Part shown: one piece after another, positions 35,442-46,874 of the stretch
Layout of the letters: every line of letters begins with the position of its first letter
How positions within the stretch are numbered: the first letter of the stretch is position 1
From: Rheum nobile
Taxonomy: Eukaryota > Streptophyta > Magnoliopsida > Caryophyllales > Polygonaceae
DNA length: 64,000 nucleotides
Assembly (NCBI GenBank): GCA_027886185.1
Contig: WOAB01000005.1
Coordinates: 992,001-1,056,000 of the forward strand
Direction of reading: 5' to 3'
Made by a program: the position numbers and the translations under genes
Notes under the pieces: generated by a model
The model's database searches: none
What the model saw: only the letters and a program-made list of their open reading frames with translations
Told to the model about the DNA's origin: nothing

Positions 35442-36832
35442 TCAACCTGGTTCACTCACCTCCACTGAGCACTCGGGGTTCCCATCTGGAGGGTGTCTCT
35501 TTGTATACTCCATGTTTAGCCTGACCCTCGTCCTCATGCACTTCATCATGGGTGGACCGTTGTTCATATCAATGAATGCACTTGCCATCTTTAGGAACGG
35601 TCTACCCAACATCTCAGGGATTGCATGCTTATCCTGCCTCGTATCCAGCATGTATAAATCCGCCACTTGAATCAAGGCCTCCTTCTTGTACTTCCCCTTT
35701 GGTTTCTTTTTGATATTGCACAGCGCCCTTAAAACTTATGTGCGGCGAGGGACGTTGTTTGCCAGTGTAACCAAAGGAACGGTTTCTGCGCAGTCACTAA
35801 TGGTTTCAAATAAATTTTTGTCGTTCTCCACCATTCGGGTGTCCTTCAGAGCCTCAGGGAAGGGTGTAGCGGGGTGCAGCGAGACAAGCGGGAAGGAGTT
35901 TAGATGCACATACTCATCATAGGCAGCCTCGAGAGGGTCGGGGGCTGCCGGGGCATTTTCGAGAGGGGCGGGCGTCGCAGGATCGTTTCCGCAATCGCGG
36001 CTCTCCTCCTCTTGGTCGCTGAATTCCTCCAATCCCAAAAAATATTCTTCCTCAGAAAGCACCTTGCGGTCCCAAATATCGTCTGGAAGGCCCAACTCCT
36101 TGAGTGAACCGCTGGCGTGGTCAGATTCCACCGCGGGTGCGGTCATGTTCGCAGAGGAATTCTCGGAAAATCCCACAACGCCTCAGCGGGTGCGGTCAAA
36201 TGACCGCGAGTGCGGTAAAGATGCAGGACTCTCAGTTTGTTCCGTCGCTAGGTGTGGTGAGAGTGGCACGGGGTACGGTCGGTCTTCTAGAGTCCCACCG
36301 CGGGTGCGGTCCGCCTGCCGCAGGTGCGGTGAAGTCGACAGAGAGTTCTCGCCTTCTGTGTCGTCCTCTTCAGCACTAGGAGCGACGTTCAACTGCTACC
36401 ACTTCTAAGCGTCACGGCACTAACATTTTCTCTCGGGTTAACTACCGTTTGAGATGGTAGAAGTCCCGAAATCTTTGCATCGGTCTTTGTGATAGCTTCA
36501 ACCATTTGTCTCATCTGCTTTTCTAGATTCTTGATGCTTGACTCCCTAGTTTCAACACTAGTGCTGAAATGTTTATTCAGAGCTTGGAGCATATCTTCAG
36601 TTGACATGGAGGAACTAGGATTGGACACTGGCGGGCTATGCTCATAGGCCGGATTGTACTGCCGTGGAGTACCCTGCTGGTAGAACGATTGTGGCTCCGG
36701 GTAGAACTCCTGGTAGTTATGACCATATGGAGGGTATTGTTGGTACCCATAACTCGAATTGGGGTGATCTCTCCACCCTGGAGTGTATGCGTAGGAGTAT
36801 GGGTCATATCGCGGCTCTCCCCAGAAATCCAT
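35442..36832 (-). pseudogene. Athila-like gag C terminus with deleted protease
   Basis: The first block (ATG at 36832 to 36389) starts MDFWGEPRYDPYSY, has a helical segment (SIKNLEKQMRQMVEAI) and ends LLPSQTVVNPRENVSAVTLRSG, the signature that joins gag to protease in Athila elements. The second block (36176-35736) includes the PFPEALKDTRMVENDKNLFETI region. The third (35675-35442) reads VADLYMLDTRQD...PEMLGRPFLKMASAFIDMNNG, which normally follows the protease active site. The DTG-type protease core between blocks two and three is missing, apparently deleted near 35690-35735. The gag capsid domain is also missing. Confidence 0.75.
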
Positions 36833-36947
36833 ATCTGTATCAAAATCAAAAAAGAAAATACAAAAATCAGTAGCACGGGTGTGGACCGTAACAGAGGTCC
36901 ACACCAAAGTTGGTAACAAACAAAAACACAAAAACAGAAATTTTGAC

Positions 36948-36965
36948 TCCCCGGCAACGACGCCA
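36948..36965 (-). other. primer-binding site of the Athila-like element
   Basis: Minus strand TGGCGTCGTTGCCGGGGA, one base from the tRNA-Asp-type TGGCGCCGTTGCCGGGG site common in Athila and Tat elements. The second copy at 31243-31260 has TGGCGCCGTTGCCAGGGA. Confidence 0.8.
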
Positions 36966-36969
36966 AATT

Positions 36970-38366
36970 TGACAGGGCTAAAGTCGTATGTCTATCAAAT
37001 AAATCCTAAAATACCTACTAAAGAGTATAGCAAGCAAGTCAAGGTCGATCCCACAGGGAGTCAGGTTATCTATCTCTGTAATTCGCAATCACCAACTAGG
37101 AACTAGGGGGGGTTTGTAGTGTTTTCTTGGAAATCAAGTAACAAGTAAGCAAATAAACAAGTTTGCAAATAAAGGTTGTGAATATAATGGGGAAAAGCGC
37201 CACACTTAACAAAGATCCACACAACAATAGATATGGTCGATCACGACATTCTATCAATCTCAAGTTCTTATCATTCCTATAGTTGTTCTTATCCCGATCA
37301 TAGGTAACTATTAGTTCTACCAGCCCTAATAGTACTTATTTTTCAAATCCGAAAACCTTCAAGACTCAATAAATCAATAGCATTCAACCAAGGATTTAAC
37401 AAGATACATGCAATAGAAACAACCCGTTACTATAAGCATACAATTAACTCTCTCTCACGATGAACACTCGCAACCCGCTTATGTAAATCGTGCTCGCTAC
37501 TAGATATGCAACCCGAACCCGGAATCACAAGTCCTAGCAATCAGGAAGATATCAATAAACCTAGGTGATCAATCTAGATAAATCAACATAGACCAATAAA
37601 CAATCAAGCGCAAGAGAATTAATCCAACTAGATAGGAAAACGAACAAGAGTAGAAAACTCACAACCAATCAATTGCTGGCTTCAAACTGTCAAGTGCAAC
37701 AATGGAGGTTTAGTTCTCCATAGGGTTTGTGAGAGCAAAAACGTAGAAAGGTGGCAACTAGGGTTAAAGAATAGATTCTCTCTAAAAGAGTCTTAAACTT
37801 AACTTAAATACTAAGAAAATAATAAGGAAATAAAGAAAAGAAAATAACAAACTTGGAAACAAAGTTTCAGAAATAAAATAAAAGGAAATAAGAAATCTCG
37901 AAAATAAATCTGGAAAAGTTCTTCAGCGCGTCTCCACCGCGGGTGCGGTGGTCTTCCAGAATCTAGATCCTCACTTCTGTTGTGCTCGTCGCGGGTGCGG
38001 CCATCCCACCGCGGGGTGCGGTGGCGACGACTTCTCCAACTTCTGCGACACTTCCGTAAAAACGCCATAACTTTTGATTCCCAACTCGGATTGCGCTCAT
38101 ATTTTGAGGACTTGTAGTAGACTTCAAGATCTAACTCATCGAATTGTAATCACTCCATTTGGACATCTGAGTAAAGAGAACGAACCATTTGAATTCAGCC
38201 CACTGTTCTTCTACTCTTCAATGCACTTCAAACCTCTGTAAATCCCATGATTTCTTCACTTCTAGTCTCTAACTCTCAACTCCACAATTGTGCTCTAAAC
38301 CCATACAAATGGCACCTCAAACTTGGTAATAACTCCTAGATATGCACTATAAAATAGTGCCGATCA
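36970..38366 (-). repeat. LTR B (5' LTR) of the Athila-like element (1397 bp)
   Basis: TGACAGGGCTAAAG to GTGCCGATCA, adjoining the primer site at its left edge. It is very similar to 32627-34028. Its right edge cuts directly into the gag gene of the plus-strand Tat element at 38367. Confidence 0.92.
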
Positions 38367-39244
38367 ATAAGCAAAAATTAATGACTATTTCGATCCCAAG
38401 AGAAAACCGTGAGGCAGTCATGTGCAAAAGTTTTGGCATGACCCTCACGGGACCTGCACTAACTTGGCTTATGCACTTACCACAGGTATCCATTGCTTCC
38501 TTCGCCGACCTGATCAACTCATTGAAAATCCAATTCGCTAGCAGTCGAAGATTGGAAAAACAATCAAGCAACCTGTATAGGATCGTACAAAGGTATGGCG
38601 AACCTCTAAGGGATTATCTTAACAAGTACAACATGGAGAAGGTTGTGATCCCACACTGCGACATTCCGACGTCAATCGAAGCGTTTCGCCGAGGCTGGGT
38701 CAGGGGTAGTGAACTCTACCGCGAACTGACCAAGTATCTGTGCCGAAGCTTCGAAGACGTTCAAGCCAAGACCATGGCGTAAGTAAGACTCGAAAAAGAT
38801 GAAGAACCCTTCAAAGCAAACAAGAGTCCCGATCGAGTTGACCGAAAAGCCTCTTCGGACTATCGACGCGATCGATGACCTCAACCATATCCCAAAGGAC
38901 GAAATGATCCCGGTCAGGTAAATAACTCTTGTGATAAGAACCAAGACTGGCGAAACAACCCCGCTCTCCCTCCGAAGCTCCACTCTTACAACTTCAACAT
39001 CTCCATATCAGAACTCGTAAAGAGTTTTGACAAACATGGGAAAGAAGTACGGTGGCCTCGAAAGAGCGACAAACCAGATGCCAATAAGGACATGAATCGG
39101 TGGTGCGAGTTCCACGGAGATCACGGACACTCGACGGACGAATGCATATCCCTTCGTAAAGAAGTCGCAAGACTCCTTGCACAGGGGCTATTGCGCAACG
39201 TCATCTCTGACAGGGCCAAAGCGACCCTTGATCGAATGGACTAG
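38367..39244 (+). pseudogene. Tat-element gag, 5' part missing
   Basis: Reads from inside gag (LMTISIPRENREAVMCKSFGM...) through the core (LKIQFASSRRL, PLRDYLNKYN) to the zinc-like segment WCEFHGDHGHSTDEC and the KEVARLLAQGLL tail. The frame is the same as protease and pol. It is interrupted by TAA at 38780, TGA at 38876 and TAG at 39242, with no frameshift. The 5' end, the primer site and the 5' LTR are absent: LTR B of the Athila-like array abuts gag directly. Confidence 0.85.
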
Positions 39245-39952
39245 GTAGCGTCCGACAAACCATCCTCTCCAGTTCCTACTAAAATTGTTAACACCATTTC
39301 AGGAGGATCAGATGTGTGTGGAAACACATACTCGGCCACCAAGAGGCATGCTCGAGAGAGCAAAGGCAAAAAACCCATCCTAGCAAGAACAAGACAGCCA
39401 CGGATCTCCGACACTCCAGCCATCACCTTCGACGATTCGGAGGCTCAAGAGTTAGGCGATCATCACGACGGTTTGGTAATCTCACTCTCAATTGGTAATT
39501 GCCTTATCCGTCGTGTACTAATCGATACAGGTAGCTCCACCAACTTGTTGACACTAGACGCCTTAAAAGGTATGGGTTTAAGCGAGGACGACTTAACCAG
39601 AAACTCCACCCCATTAGTCGGGTTCAGTGGGGAAGTTAAGTATACCCAAGGCAAAATTGTGTTAATGACGTACGCAGGTGGAGTCAACCAACAGGTAAAA
39701 TTCTTAATTCTCGACTGCCCATCTCCATACAATGCGATCCTTGGCAGACATTGGATTCATGCCATGAAAGTTGTACCTTCCACTTACCACTAGACGATAA
39801 AATTTCCTACTAAGTGGGGGGTACAGGAAATAAAAGGCGACCAACGGGCTGCCAAGGAATGCTACGTCACTTCGATGAAAGGGGCAGTCGACAAATCCTC
39901 CGCATATCAATCACAACACGGCGAAGGAACCACATGATACGTCGAACCAGAA
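39245..39952 (+). pseudogene. Tat-element protease
   Basis: Same frame as gag and pol. VLIDTGSSTNLL carries the aspartic protease DTG, and a second conserved part, YNAILGRHWIHAMK, marks the flap-distal end. TAG at 39791 and TGA at 39935 interrupt the frame. The protein would cut gag-pol into its parts within the particle. Confidence 0.88.
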
Positions 39953-41980
39953 ATGGAACAACTCGACGAGATCGCACTGGATCCTTCAAAGCCAACACAG
40001 ACGGTAAGGGTCAGATCAGATCTAAGCGATTCGACCAAAGCGGATTTAATTTCTTTTTTACGATCCAACTCTGACTGTTTTGCTTGGTCACACGAAGACA
40101 TGGTGGGGATCTCCCTAGATATTATTACTCACAAATTGAATGTAGATCCCACACATCCTCCAGTCAAGCAAAAGAGAAGAAAGTTCGCACCAGAACACAA
40201 CAAAATTATAGACGACGAGGTAAAAAATCTACTTGAGACAGGTAAAATAAAGGAAGTCAAATACCCGGACTGGCTAGCAAACGTCATAGTGGTTCAAAAG
40301 AAGAACGGGAAATGGAGAGTGTGCGTCGACTTCACAGACTTAAACAAAGCCTGCCCAAAAGACTCCTTCCCCCTACCACATATCGACGCTATGGTCGACG
40401 CGACCGCAGGACACGAAATGCTAACATTCATGGACGCATTTAGTGGCTATAACCAGATCCTCATGGATCCTGATGACCAAGAGAAAATGGCTTTCATAAC
40501 AAGCCAAGGTACGTATTCTTACAAAGTAATGCCATTTGGACTAAAAAATGCAAGGGCCACATACCAAAGGCTGGTGAACAAGATGTTCAAAGACCAAATC
40601 GGAGATACAATGGAAGTCTACATCGACGATATGCTCGTCAAATCCAAAAAAGCAAGGGACCACATCGAACATTTAAAGGAAGCCTCCGAGGTACTAAAAA
40701 GATATAACATGAAATTGAACCCGACTAAGTGTTCTTTCGGAGTGTCTTCAGGAAAAAAATTAGGATACATGGTCACTCAAAGAGGGATAGAAGCTAGTCC
40801 CGACCAGATCAAGGCCATCATCAACCTCAGATCCCCTCGATGCGTCAAAGACGTCCGAAAATTAACAAGACGGATAGCAGCATTGAACAGATTCATATCC
40901 AAGTCGTCGGATAAGTGTAAACTCTTCTACGAAGCCTTGAAGAAAAACAAATCATTCGACTGGACAACTACACACGAGCAAGCCTTACAAGATCTAAAGG
41001 CATATTTAGCAAGCCTGCTCCTATTGGCTAAACCAAAAGACGATGAGCCATTGCCGTTATATCTAGCCGTATCAAAATCATCCTTCAGCACGGTCCTTAC
41101 AAGGGAAGAAGATGGCAAACAATCACCAGTCTACTATGTAAGTCGTTCGCTACTCCTAGCGGAGACAAGGTACACATCGCTTGAAAAATTAGTCTTGGCA
41201 TTGGTTATGGCTTCAAATAAATTACGAGCCTACTTCGAATCGCATGCTATTATTGTGAGAACTAACCATCCCATGAAAGCAATCATGAGGAAATCAGAAT
41301 TTACAGGACGAATGGCCAAGTGGGCCATACATCTCAGCGGATTCGACATCGAGTACGAACCAAGGACATCAATCAAATCTCAAGTTTTAGCCGACTTTGT
41401 GGCCGATTTCAGCCCGACACTAGAACAAGAAGCCACAAAGGAGGCCGAACAGCTAAAGATCGAAGACAACAAAGGCACATGGCAACTCCATACAGATGGA
41501 GCATCAAACGTGAGGGGAGTCGGCCTAGGTTTCGTACTAAAATCACCACAAGGGGACCATATAGCCCAAGCTGTGAGATGAGAATGGGACGCGACCAACA
41601 ACGAAGCGGAATATGAAGCTCTCGTGTTCGGACTAACACTTGCACATGACCTCGCAATCCTAAGCATAGAGGTAACATGCGACTCCCTCTTAATTGTCAA
41701 CCAAGTACAAGGGTCATACGCCGCCAAAGACGACAGAATGATGGCATATCTAGACATCGTCAAAATGTTGGCAAGCAAATTCCAGAATTTCACTATCCGA
41801 CAAGTCCCACGCGACCTCAACACACAGGCAGACGCCCTAGCAAATCTCGGCTCAACCCTACATCCCAACGACTTCCACAACATTCCCTTAGCACATATCA
41901 CCACTCCAGCCGTACCCAGAACCTTCAAAGCCTTTAATCTAGACGACATTCAGGTAGTAGGCGAACCACCCCTAGAATAA
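39953..41980 (+). pseudogene. Tat-element reverse transcriptase, RNase H and second RNase H
   Basis: One frame holds RT (KNGKWRVCVDFTDLNKACPKD, FMDAFSGYNQILM, catalytic VYIDDMLVKSK), a Gypsy RNase H (YYVSRSLLLAETRY, TNHPMKAIMRK) and an archaeal-type second RNase H (LHTDGASNVRGVG, NNEAEYEAL, CDSLLIVNQVQGSY, NTQADALANLGS). This dual RNase H is the hallmark of the Tat lineage. Catalytic residues are present in all three. TGA at 41579 and TAA at 41978 are the only breaks in two kilobases. Confidence 0.93.
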
Positions 41981-43276
41981 GTCGTCTCAGCGGAAGCAAG
42001 CGACCGCACAGAAGAAGACCCGATAGGCGACCAAGACGATTGGACCATCCCCTACATGAAATGGCTCGGGGACGGAACACTCCCAACAGACAAGACAAAA
42101 GCTAAAAGACTCAAGGTACAAGAAGTAACTTTTGATTTAAAAGATAATATCATGTTCAAACGATCTGTCATAGGCCTACTACTACGTTGCCTCAAAACAA
42201 CGGAAGTACATCGCATCTTATAATCCTTACACGATGGGGAATGTGGAAATCACACTAGAGGACGTAGCCTGTCCGGCAAAGCTCTCAGGGCAGGCTACTA
42301 CTGGCCCACAATGAACAAGGACGCAATGGATTACGTCAAATAGTGTGACTCCTACCAACGACATGCGCCTATCATACACCAACCGTCTGAGATGCTCCAT
42401 CCGACCCTAGCCCCTTGGCCTTTCATACGATGGGGAATGGACATCGTCGGAAAACTGCCACCGGCGTCAGGACAACGCGTCTTTTTCCTAGCCATGACCG
42501 ATTACTTCTCTAAATGGATAGAAGTCAAATCATATCGAGAGGTAAAAGAAAAACACGTCATCTCATTCATAAAATGTAACATTCTATGCAGATTTGGCGT
42601 CCCTTCAGAAATCGTATGCGACAATGGCTCCCAATTCATCGATAGCAAGACGCGGTCTTTCTGTAAGCAATGGAACATCACATTAGTCACATCCACACCA
42701 AGATATCCACAATCTAACGGCCAAGCAGAATCCAGTAACAAAATCATCATTAACAATCTCAAAAGACGCCTCACTAGGGCAAAAGGCAAATGGGCCGACA
42801 AACTTCCCTTGATACTATGGTCCGACAGGACGACACCAAAAAATGCAATGGGTCAGAGCCCTTTCTCGTTGGTATACGAAAGCGAGGCAGTCATCCCTGC
42901 TGAGTTACTCGTCCCGACTGCCAGATACGGACTCCAGACTCCAGAGCAAAACGACGTCGAGTTAGCTCACAACCTCGACACCATCGATGAGACCAGAGAG
43001 AAAGACAGAATCCGAATGGTTCATTACCAACAGCAGGTCGCCCGGAGCTACAATAAGAACGTCTGAATCAAAGCTTTCAAATTAGGAGACTGGGTCCTAC
43101 AGAAGACGTTTCAAAATACCAGAGATCCAGCCGATGGGAAGTTGGGACCCCAATGGGAAGGACCTTACCTCATTAAAGAAATCGTCGGACAAGGAGCATA
43201 CCGACTAGAAACAAAAGACGGACAACCTATCCCTCGAAGTTGGAACGCAGTCCACTTAAAGTTGTATCATTTCTAA
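41981..43276 (+). pseudogene. Tat-element integrase
   Basis: Continues in the pol frame to the natural stop TAA at 43274-43276. The zinc head shows HDGECGNHTRGR and CDSYQRH. The core has Asp in GMDIVGKLP, Asp in VCDNGSQF and Glu in NGQAESSNK. The C terminus has FKLGDWVLQ and WEGPYLIKEIVGQGAYRLE. In-frame stops are TAA 42221, TAG 42341 and TGA 43064. There is no frameshift. Confidence 0.92.
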
Positions 43277-43545
43277 ACCTTCTTTCATTTTTACTTTGTA
43301 CTTTTTTTACATCCATTCAAATCATATTCACTTATATAACGATCACTGACTTAAGCATCGGAGGGCCGTTGGGTCACCCCCCAACGATCGCCCCAAGATC
43401 TTCCTTTTTTGAACTTTTTTGACATAATCTAAAACAGGAAAACAAGAGGCCTCGAAGACAAAGCTTGACAATCAAACAAATATCCTTCTCATTAACAACA
43501 CAAAGCGCTTACAACATTCACAAATCGATCGACACATAGGGAATG

Positions 43546-43920
43546 TGTAGTACCTCAGCCACTTGGGCCGGCCCATCACAGGGCTGTAGCCCATACACCC
43601 CAACCCATCCTTGGGGGCTTCACCTATAACAGGCAGCCATTCGCCAAGAGGTTGTTGGTGAGTCTCGAGTTACATAAAAAGTACACTTTGAATGAGAGGG
43701 GCTCCGACCTTATTGGGTCAGCCATTTTTCTATCCATGGGTCGCAGCCTATGTACCCCAACCAAATCCCCATGGCTGGGAGGTTGTTCGTGAGTCTCGAA
43801 CTCGAGACCTCACGCTTTGACAAGAAGCCTTACCTATTATAGGTGGAGCCCCCAAGGATGGGTTGGGGTGTATGGGCTGCAGCCCTGTGATGGGCCGGCC
43901 CAAGTGGCTGAGGTATTACA
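43546..43920. mobile_element. 375-bp fold-back element with GAATG target duplication
   Basis: Arms 43546-43633 and 43833-43920 are inverted copies with about 4 mismatches in 88 bp, starting TGTARTACCTCAGCC. A perfect 5-bp duplication GAATG flanks it (43541-43545, 43921-43925). The 199-bp centre contains, on the minus strand, a tRNA-like stretch GGTAAGGCTTCTTG...GGTCTCGAGTTCGAGACTC resembling pol III boxes A and B. The centre also repeats diverged words of the arms (GGGTCGCAGCCTATGTACCCCAACC). It has no ORF. The class is uncertain: a 5-bp duplication with TGT...ACA ends does not fit the common plant TIR superfamilies. Confidence 0.75.
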
Positions 43921-44361
43921 GAATGGAGGAAACAAACATCAGGACACCATCTTATGCAAAAAGACTTGACCTTTATAAAGGTACACGTCCTTGCTATACA
44001 ATACAAAACTACTCTTCCCTAACATATATAGCATGCTACACTAACAACTACAAATTATAGGTCGCTCCGACCAGACAATACGCCTCACGGCCAAAACACA
44101 GTCGACATAATCCACCTACAAGAAACACACAAGGTATGCAACATAAAAACATTCTACAAAATATGCGACCCGCGATGGTGGATGGGTCGCCAAAACATTA
44201 TCCATCTCGTCTCTTCAACGGGGCATAACATGTCACTTAAAACTTCTGAAAAGAAAAATAGAATGTTCATGGGATTCCCCCCTACACGAATTTCATTACA
44301 TCTTCCTAAGATTCACCGGACTTCTCGTTCACATCTGAAGGCACAAGCTCCTTACCCGTGG

Positions 44362-46104
44362 TCACTTCAAGGCCATCCTTGGACACGTCTTCAACAGCTT
44401 CTCCTGTAGCCTCAGGATCGGCCTCCTCCTTCTCATCCTCTCCACCCAAGCCAACAAGTTTGAAGAGCTCATCTCCCTTGCATCATCGATCTTCCAATCA
44501 ACATGGGCACCCGCAGCGTACTCCTCCATCATCTCGATACGAGGCTTGAGGCAGTAATACGCCCCCATATCTCCAACAGTACGAGCGTCCTCTTCACGGA
44601 GCCTCTCGGCCTCAGCCCTCACCTCAGCCTTCACATCTTCCAGACGAGCCTCAAAGCTCTGCTTGGTCGACGAAATTTCACGCTCCAAAGCTTTTACACG
44701 ACCTTCAGAGATCTTCAGTTGCTCCTCCGCTCGAGCAATCCACTTATCTGCCCTGTCACTTAACTCTTGGATAGTCGAAGAAGCGACCATGGAATATTGA
44801 AAGACCTACATAGCATTGTGTAGCTTAGTCTCTTAAAAAAATATGTAAAAGAAAAGAGAACTTTTTGTCTTATTACTAACCTTCCAAGCATTGATGGCGG
44901 CTTCGTCCATACAATCACCAGGGTGGAGGTCGCCAATCTCATTTCTGGCCTCCGAATCCACAAATCGGAGCAAATCGCTCACCGATCTCTCCCTCAACAT
45001 GCCCGGCAAAGGACTCAAAGCCACCGTCGCTTTTCTCTTAGCCCCAGACGCCTTCGATGAAGGAGAATCAAGAGCGATGACTCCAGCAGACGGAAGGGCC
45101 TTAGTCGGAGCCTTTGCTGAAGAAGTCGCCTTAGCAGCCGACAATCGCTGATCCAATAAACTCTTCCCAGATAACCTAGCACTGGATCTCCATCCTCTCG
45201 ACGCTGACAACATAACGCAATAGAATAAGCACAAAAACACTCCGAAAACCAGTCAGACGCATACCTGTAGGAACGAACAGGTGCCTTTGGTCACGGACAC
45301 AGACGGGGTCGACATATCCATGGGCTCAAGTAAAAGAAGATTGGTGTTTTTGAAGGATCTTTTCGCCTCAAGAAAAGCAAGCAAGGTGGCAGTCACCTCT
45401 TCAAATCCACTGGGATCTCCTGGATTAGGCGCTGCAAAGAAATACATGTAAGCAAAACTTTAGAAGTTGTTCGACCAACAAATTGAAGAAGGAGACACGA
45501 TACCTGTTGTTCTCCAATTGGAAAGAAGGAAAGAACAATTGAAACCCTTTTCAAGGGATTTACGTTCTACGAAGAAAAACTGGGATCTCCATCCACGGTC
45601 ATTGACATCTAAATTCAAAGCTATTGGATTTCTACCCCGACGAAGACGTAATTGGAATCTCGAAGAACCTCGACTACTCAGGTAATACGAGTACCACACA
45701 GCATCAAAATCAAATTCCAAGTTCTTTACCGCAGTTAAGAGGTCAACCACCATGAGCAAACGCCATGTGTGGGGCATGACTTGACAAGGTGCAAGCTTTA
45801 ACACGGCTAAGAAGTTCTGGACAAGTTGAGAAAAAGGAAATGAGTGACCGATTTTAAAGGGATACTCGAAGAAGCATACCCAACTCTCTTTGTACCAGTC
45901 CGCTCGCTCACAAGACGAAGGAAGACGCGCTACGGTCCCCTCAGGGAACCCTCCGACCTCTAAAATTCTCTCAAGTTCGAGTTGGGTCATAGTTCCTCGC
46001 AAGGAATCTTCCGAGTTTAAAAGGTTCAGAGAAACAAAGGCGTCGCCTTCCTCGCTTACATCCTTGATGAGAGCTTTGCCTTTTCTCGATCTAGAAGACG
46101 CCAT
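44362..46104 (-). pseudogene. antisense extra ORF of the Tat element (gypsy-type transposon protein domain)
   Basis: A spliced gene antisense to the element, a known feature of Tat retrotransposons. Exon 1 (46104-45504, MASSRSRKGKALIKD...) has LPSSCERADWYKESWVCFFEYPFKIGHSFPFSQLV and LAPCQVMPHTWRLLMVV (shown as motifs), resembling the Pfam 'putative gypsy type transposon' domain (PF04195). A GT-AG intron leads to 45431-45265 in frame. Further exons from about 45203 to 44886 (Ala/Ser/Lys-rich) and 44808-44362 (a long coiled coil, LKISEGRVKALEREISS...) follow, but the second junction does not keep frame with the sites I can see. Function is unknown. It may still be transcribed from the LTR side. 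Confidence 0.65.
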
Positions 46105-46360
46105 GAAAAAGGAGAGGAAAGAGACGGTGAAAATTTGAAAAAGAAAGAGAAATTACCTTGACAAGACGCGGAACTTGCAGTAAATAGAGGTAATTGAGGG
46201 TGATTTAAAGAAGCCAACCGCCTCCTCTGTGGTCAAAACCGCTGAACCAATCGCAAGACGCCACGTCTATTGAAGAGATTGACAAGAAAAGATTCTCTGC
46301 AGAAGATCAAACCGCCCAAGAAACCGTTCCCTTTCTAGCCCACTTTGATCTTGGGGCAAT

Positions 46361-46874
46361 TGTTGGGCCTGAGAATTCCGAAGCCCAAATCGCTTGACCC
46401 ATGGATCCAGAAAAGAGTGAGAATCGGTTCAGCTGAAGATAGAACAGACTCGACCCAAACACAAGGGACGTTGGCAAGAATCTCGGTGGTTTGTTCAACG
46501 GTTCCCACAAAATCCGGGGAATAACGCCTAGATTAAAACAACCATGTAATATATGTATAAATGTTCGATTAAGCAAATAAACATGTACGCGAGATCATTA
46601 TCAATATTATCAGCTATCGTTTACAATTCTCTGGCTCTGTGATTATTATCATAAGTCTGATTCCTTATTGCAACTTTGAAGCGACCGACGTCTGAATTAT
46701 CTTACTCGACCAGCCTGTAATTTGAGGGAGATAAGCTTGTCTTTCTATCTAATTAATCTTGTTTCGTCTAGCTCTTTACTTGATTTGGATCTTTTAGATA
46801 TAATCTGTTCTATAATTGTCTAGTTGTCATCCTTAAGGCGATTTAGATCAGTTAGATCTTTTCGCCCCAAAACA
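46361..46874 (+). repeat. 3' LTR of the plus-strand Tat element (514 bp)
   Basis: Begins TGTTGGGCCTGAGAATTCC after the purine tract and ends TTTTCGCCCCAAAACA. Its end is shared with the LTRs at 51057 and 58075, so the families are related. A TATA-like TATAAAT is at 46555-46561. Confidence 0.85.

Larger units (their letters stand above)
34029..36969 (-). mobile_element. internal region of a non-autonomous Athila-like element
   Basis: Runs from the primer site (36965) to the purine tract (34029). Coding remains are only gag C terminus and the edge of protease (36832-35442). RT, RNase H and integrase are absent. The 1.4 kb from 34029 to 35440 has no gene. It holds two purine tracts, each followed on the minus strand by Athila-type leader words (34032-34060 and 34679-34710), two copies of a GCCCTTTCGGGTTTTC word (34433, 34565), and T-rich and CAAAAA-rich runs near 35120-35320. 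Confidence 0.8.
38367..46874 (+). mobile_element. plus-strand Tat-lineage LTR retrotransposon, 5' end lost
   Basis: Order: gag, protease, RT, RNase H, second RNase H, integrase, a 3-kb downstream region with an antisense ORF, polypurine tract (TTGGGGCAAT, 46351-46360) and 3' LTR. The 3' region 43277-44290 has no gene apart from a fold-back insertion. 46105-46350 also has no gene. The missing 5' LTR means it could not transpose. Confidence 0.9.

Noticed and set aside
35736..36408. plus-strand ORFs opposite the Athila-like gag
   Set aside because: They are shadows. The minus strand has recognisable gag-protease sequence in the element's sense direction.
43740..43832. tRNA gene on the minus strand inside the fold-back element
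   Set aside because: B-box-like and A-box-like words are present, but no cloverleaf with acceptor stem, anticodon loop and correct spacing can be drawn; SINE-type head is the better reading.
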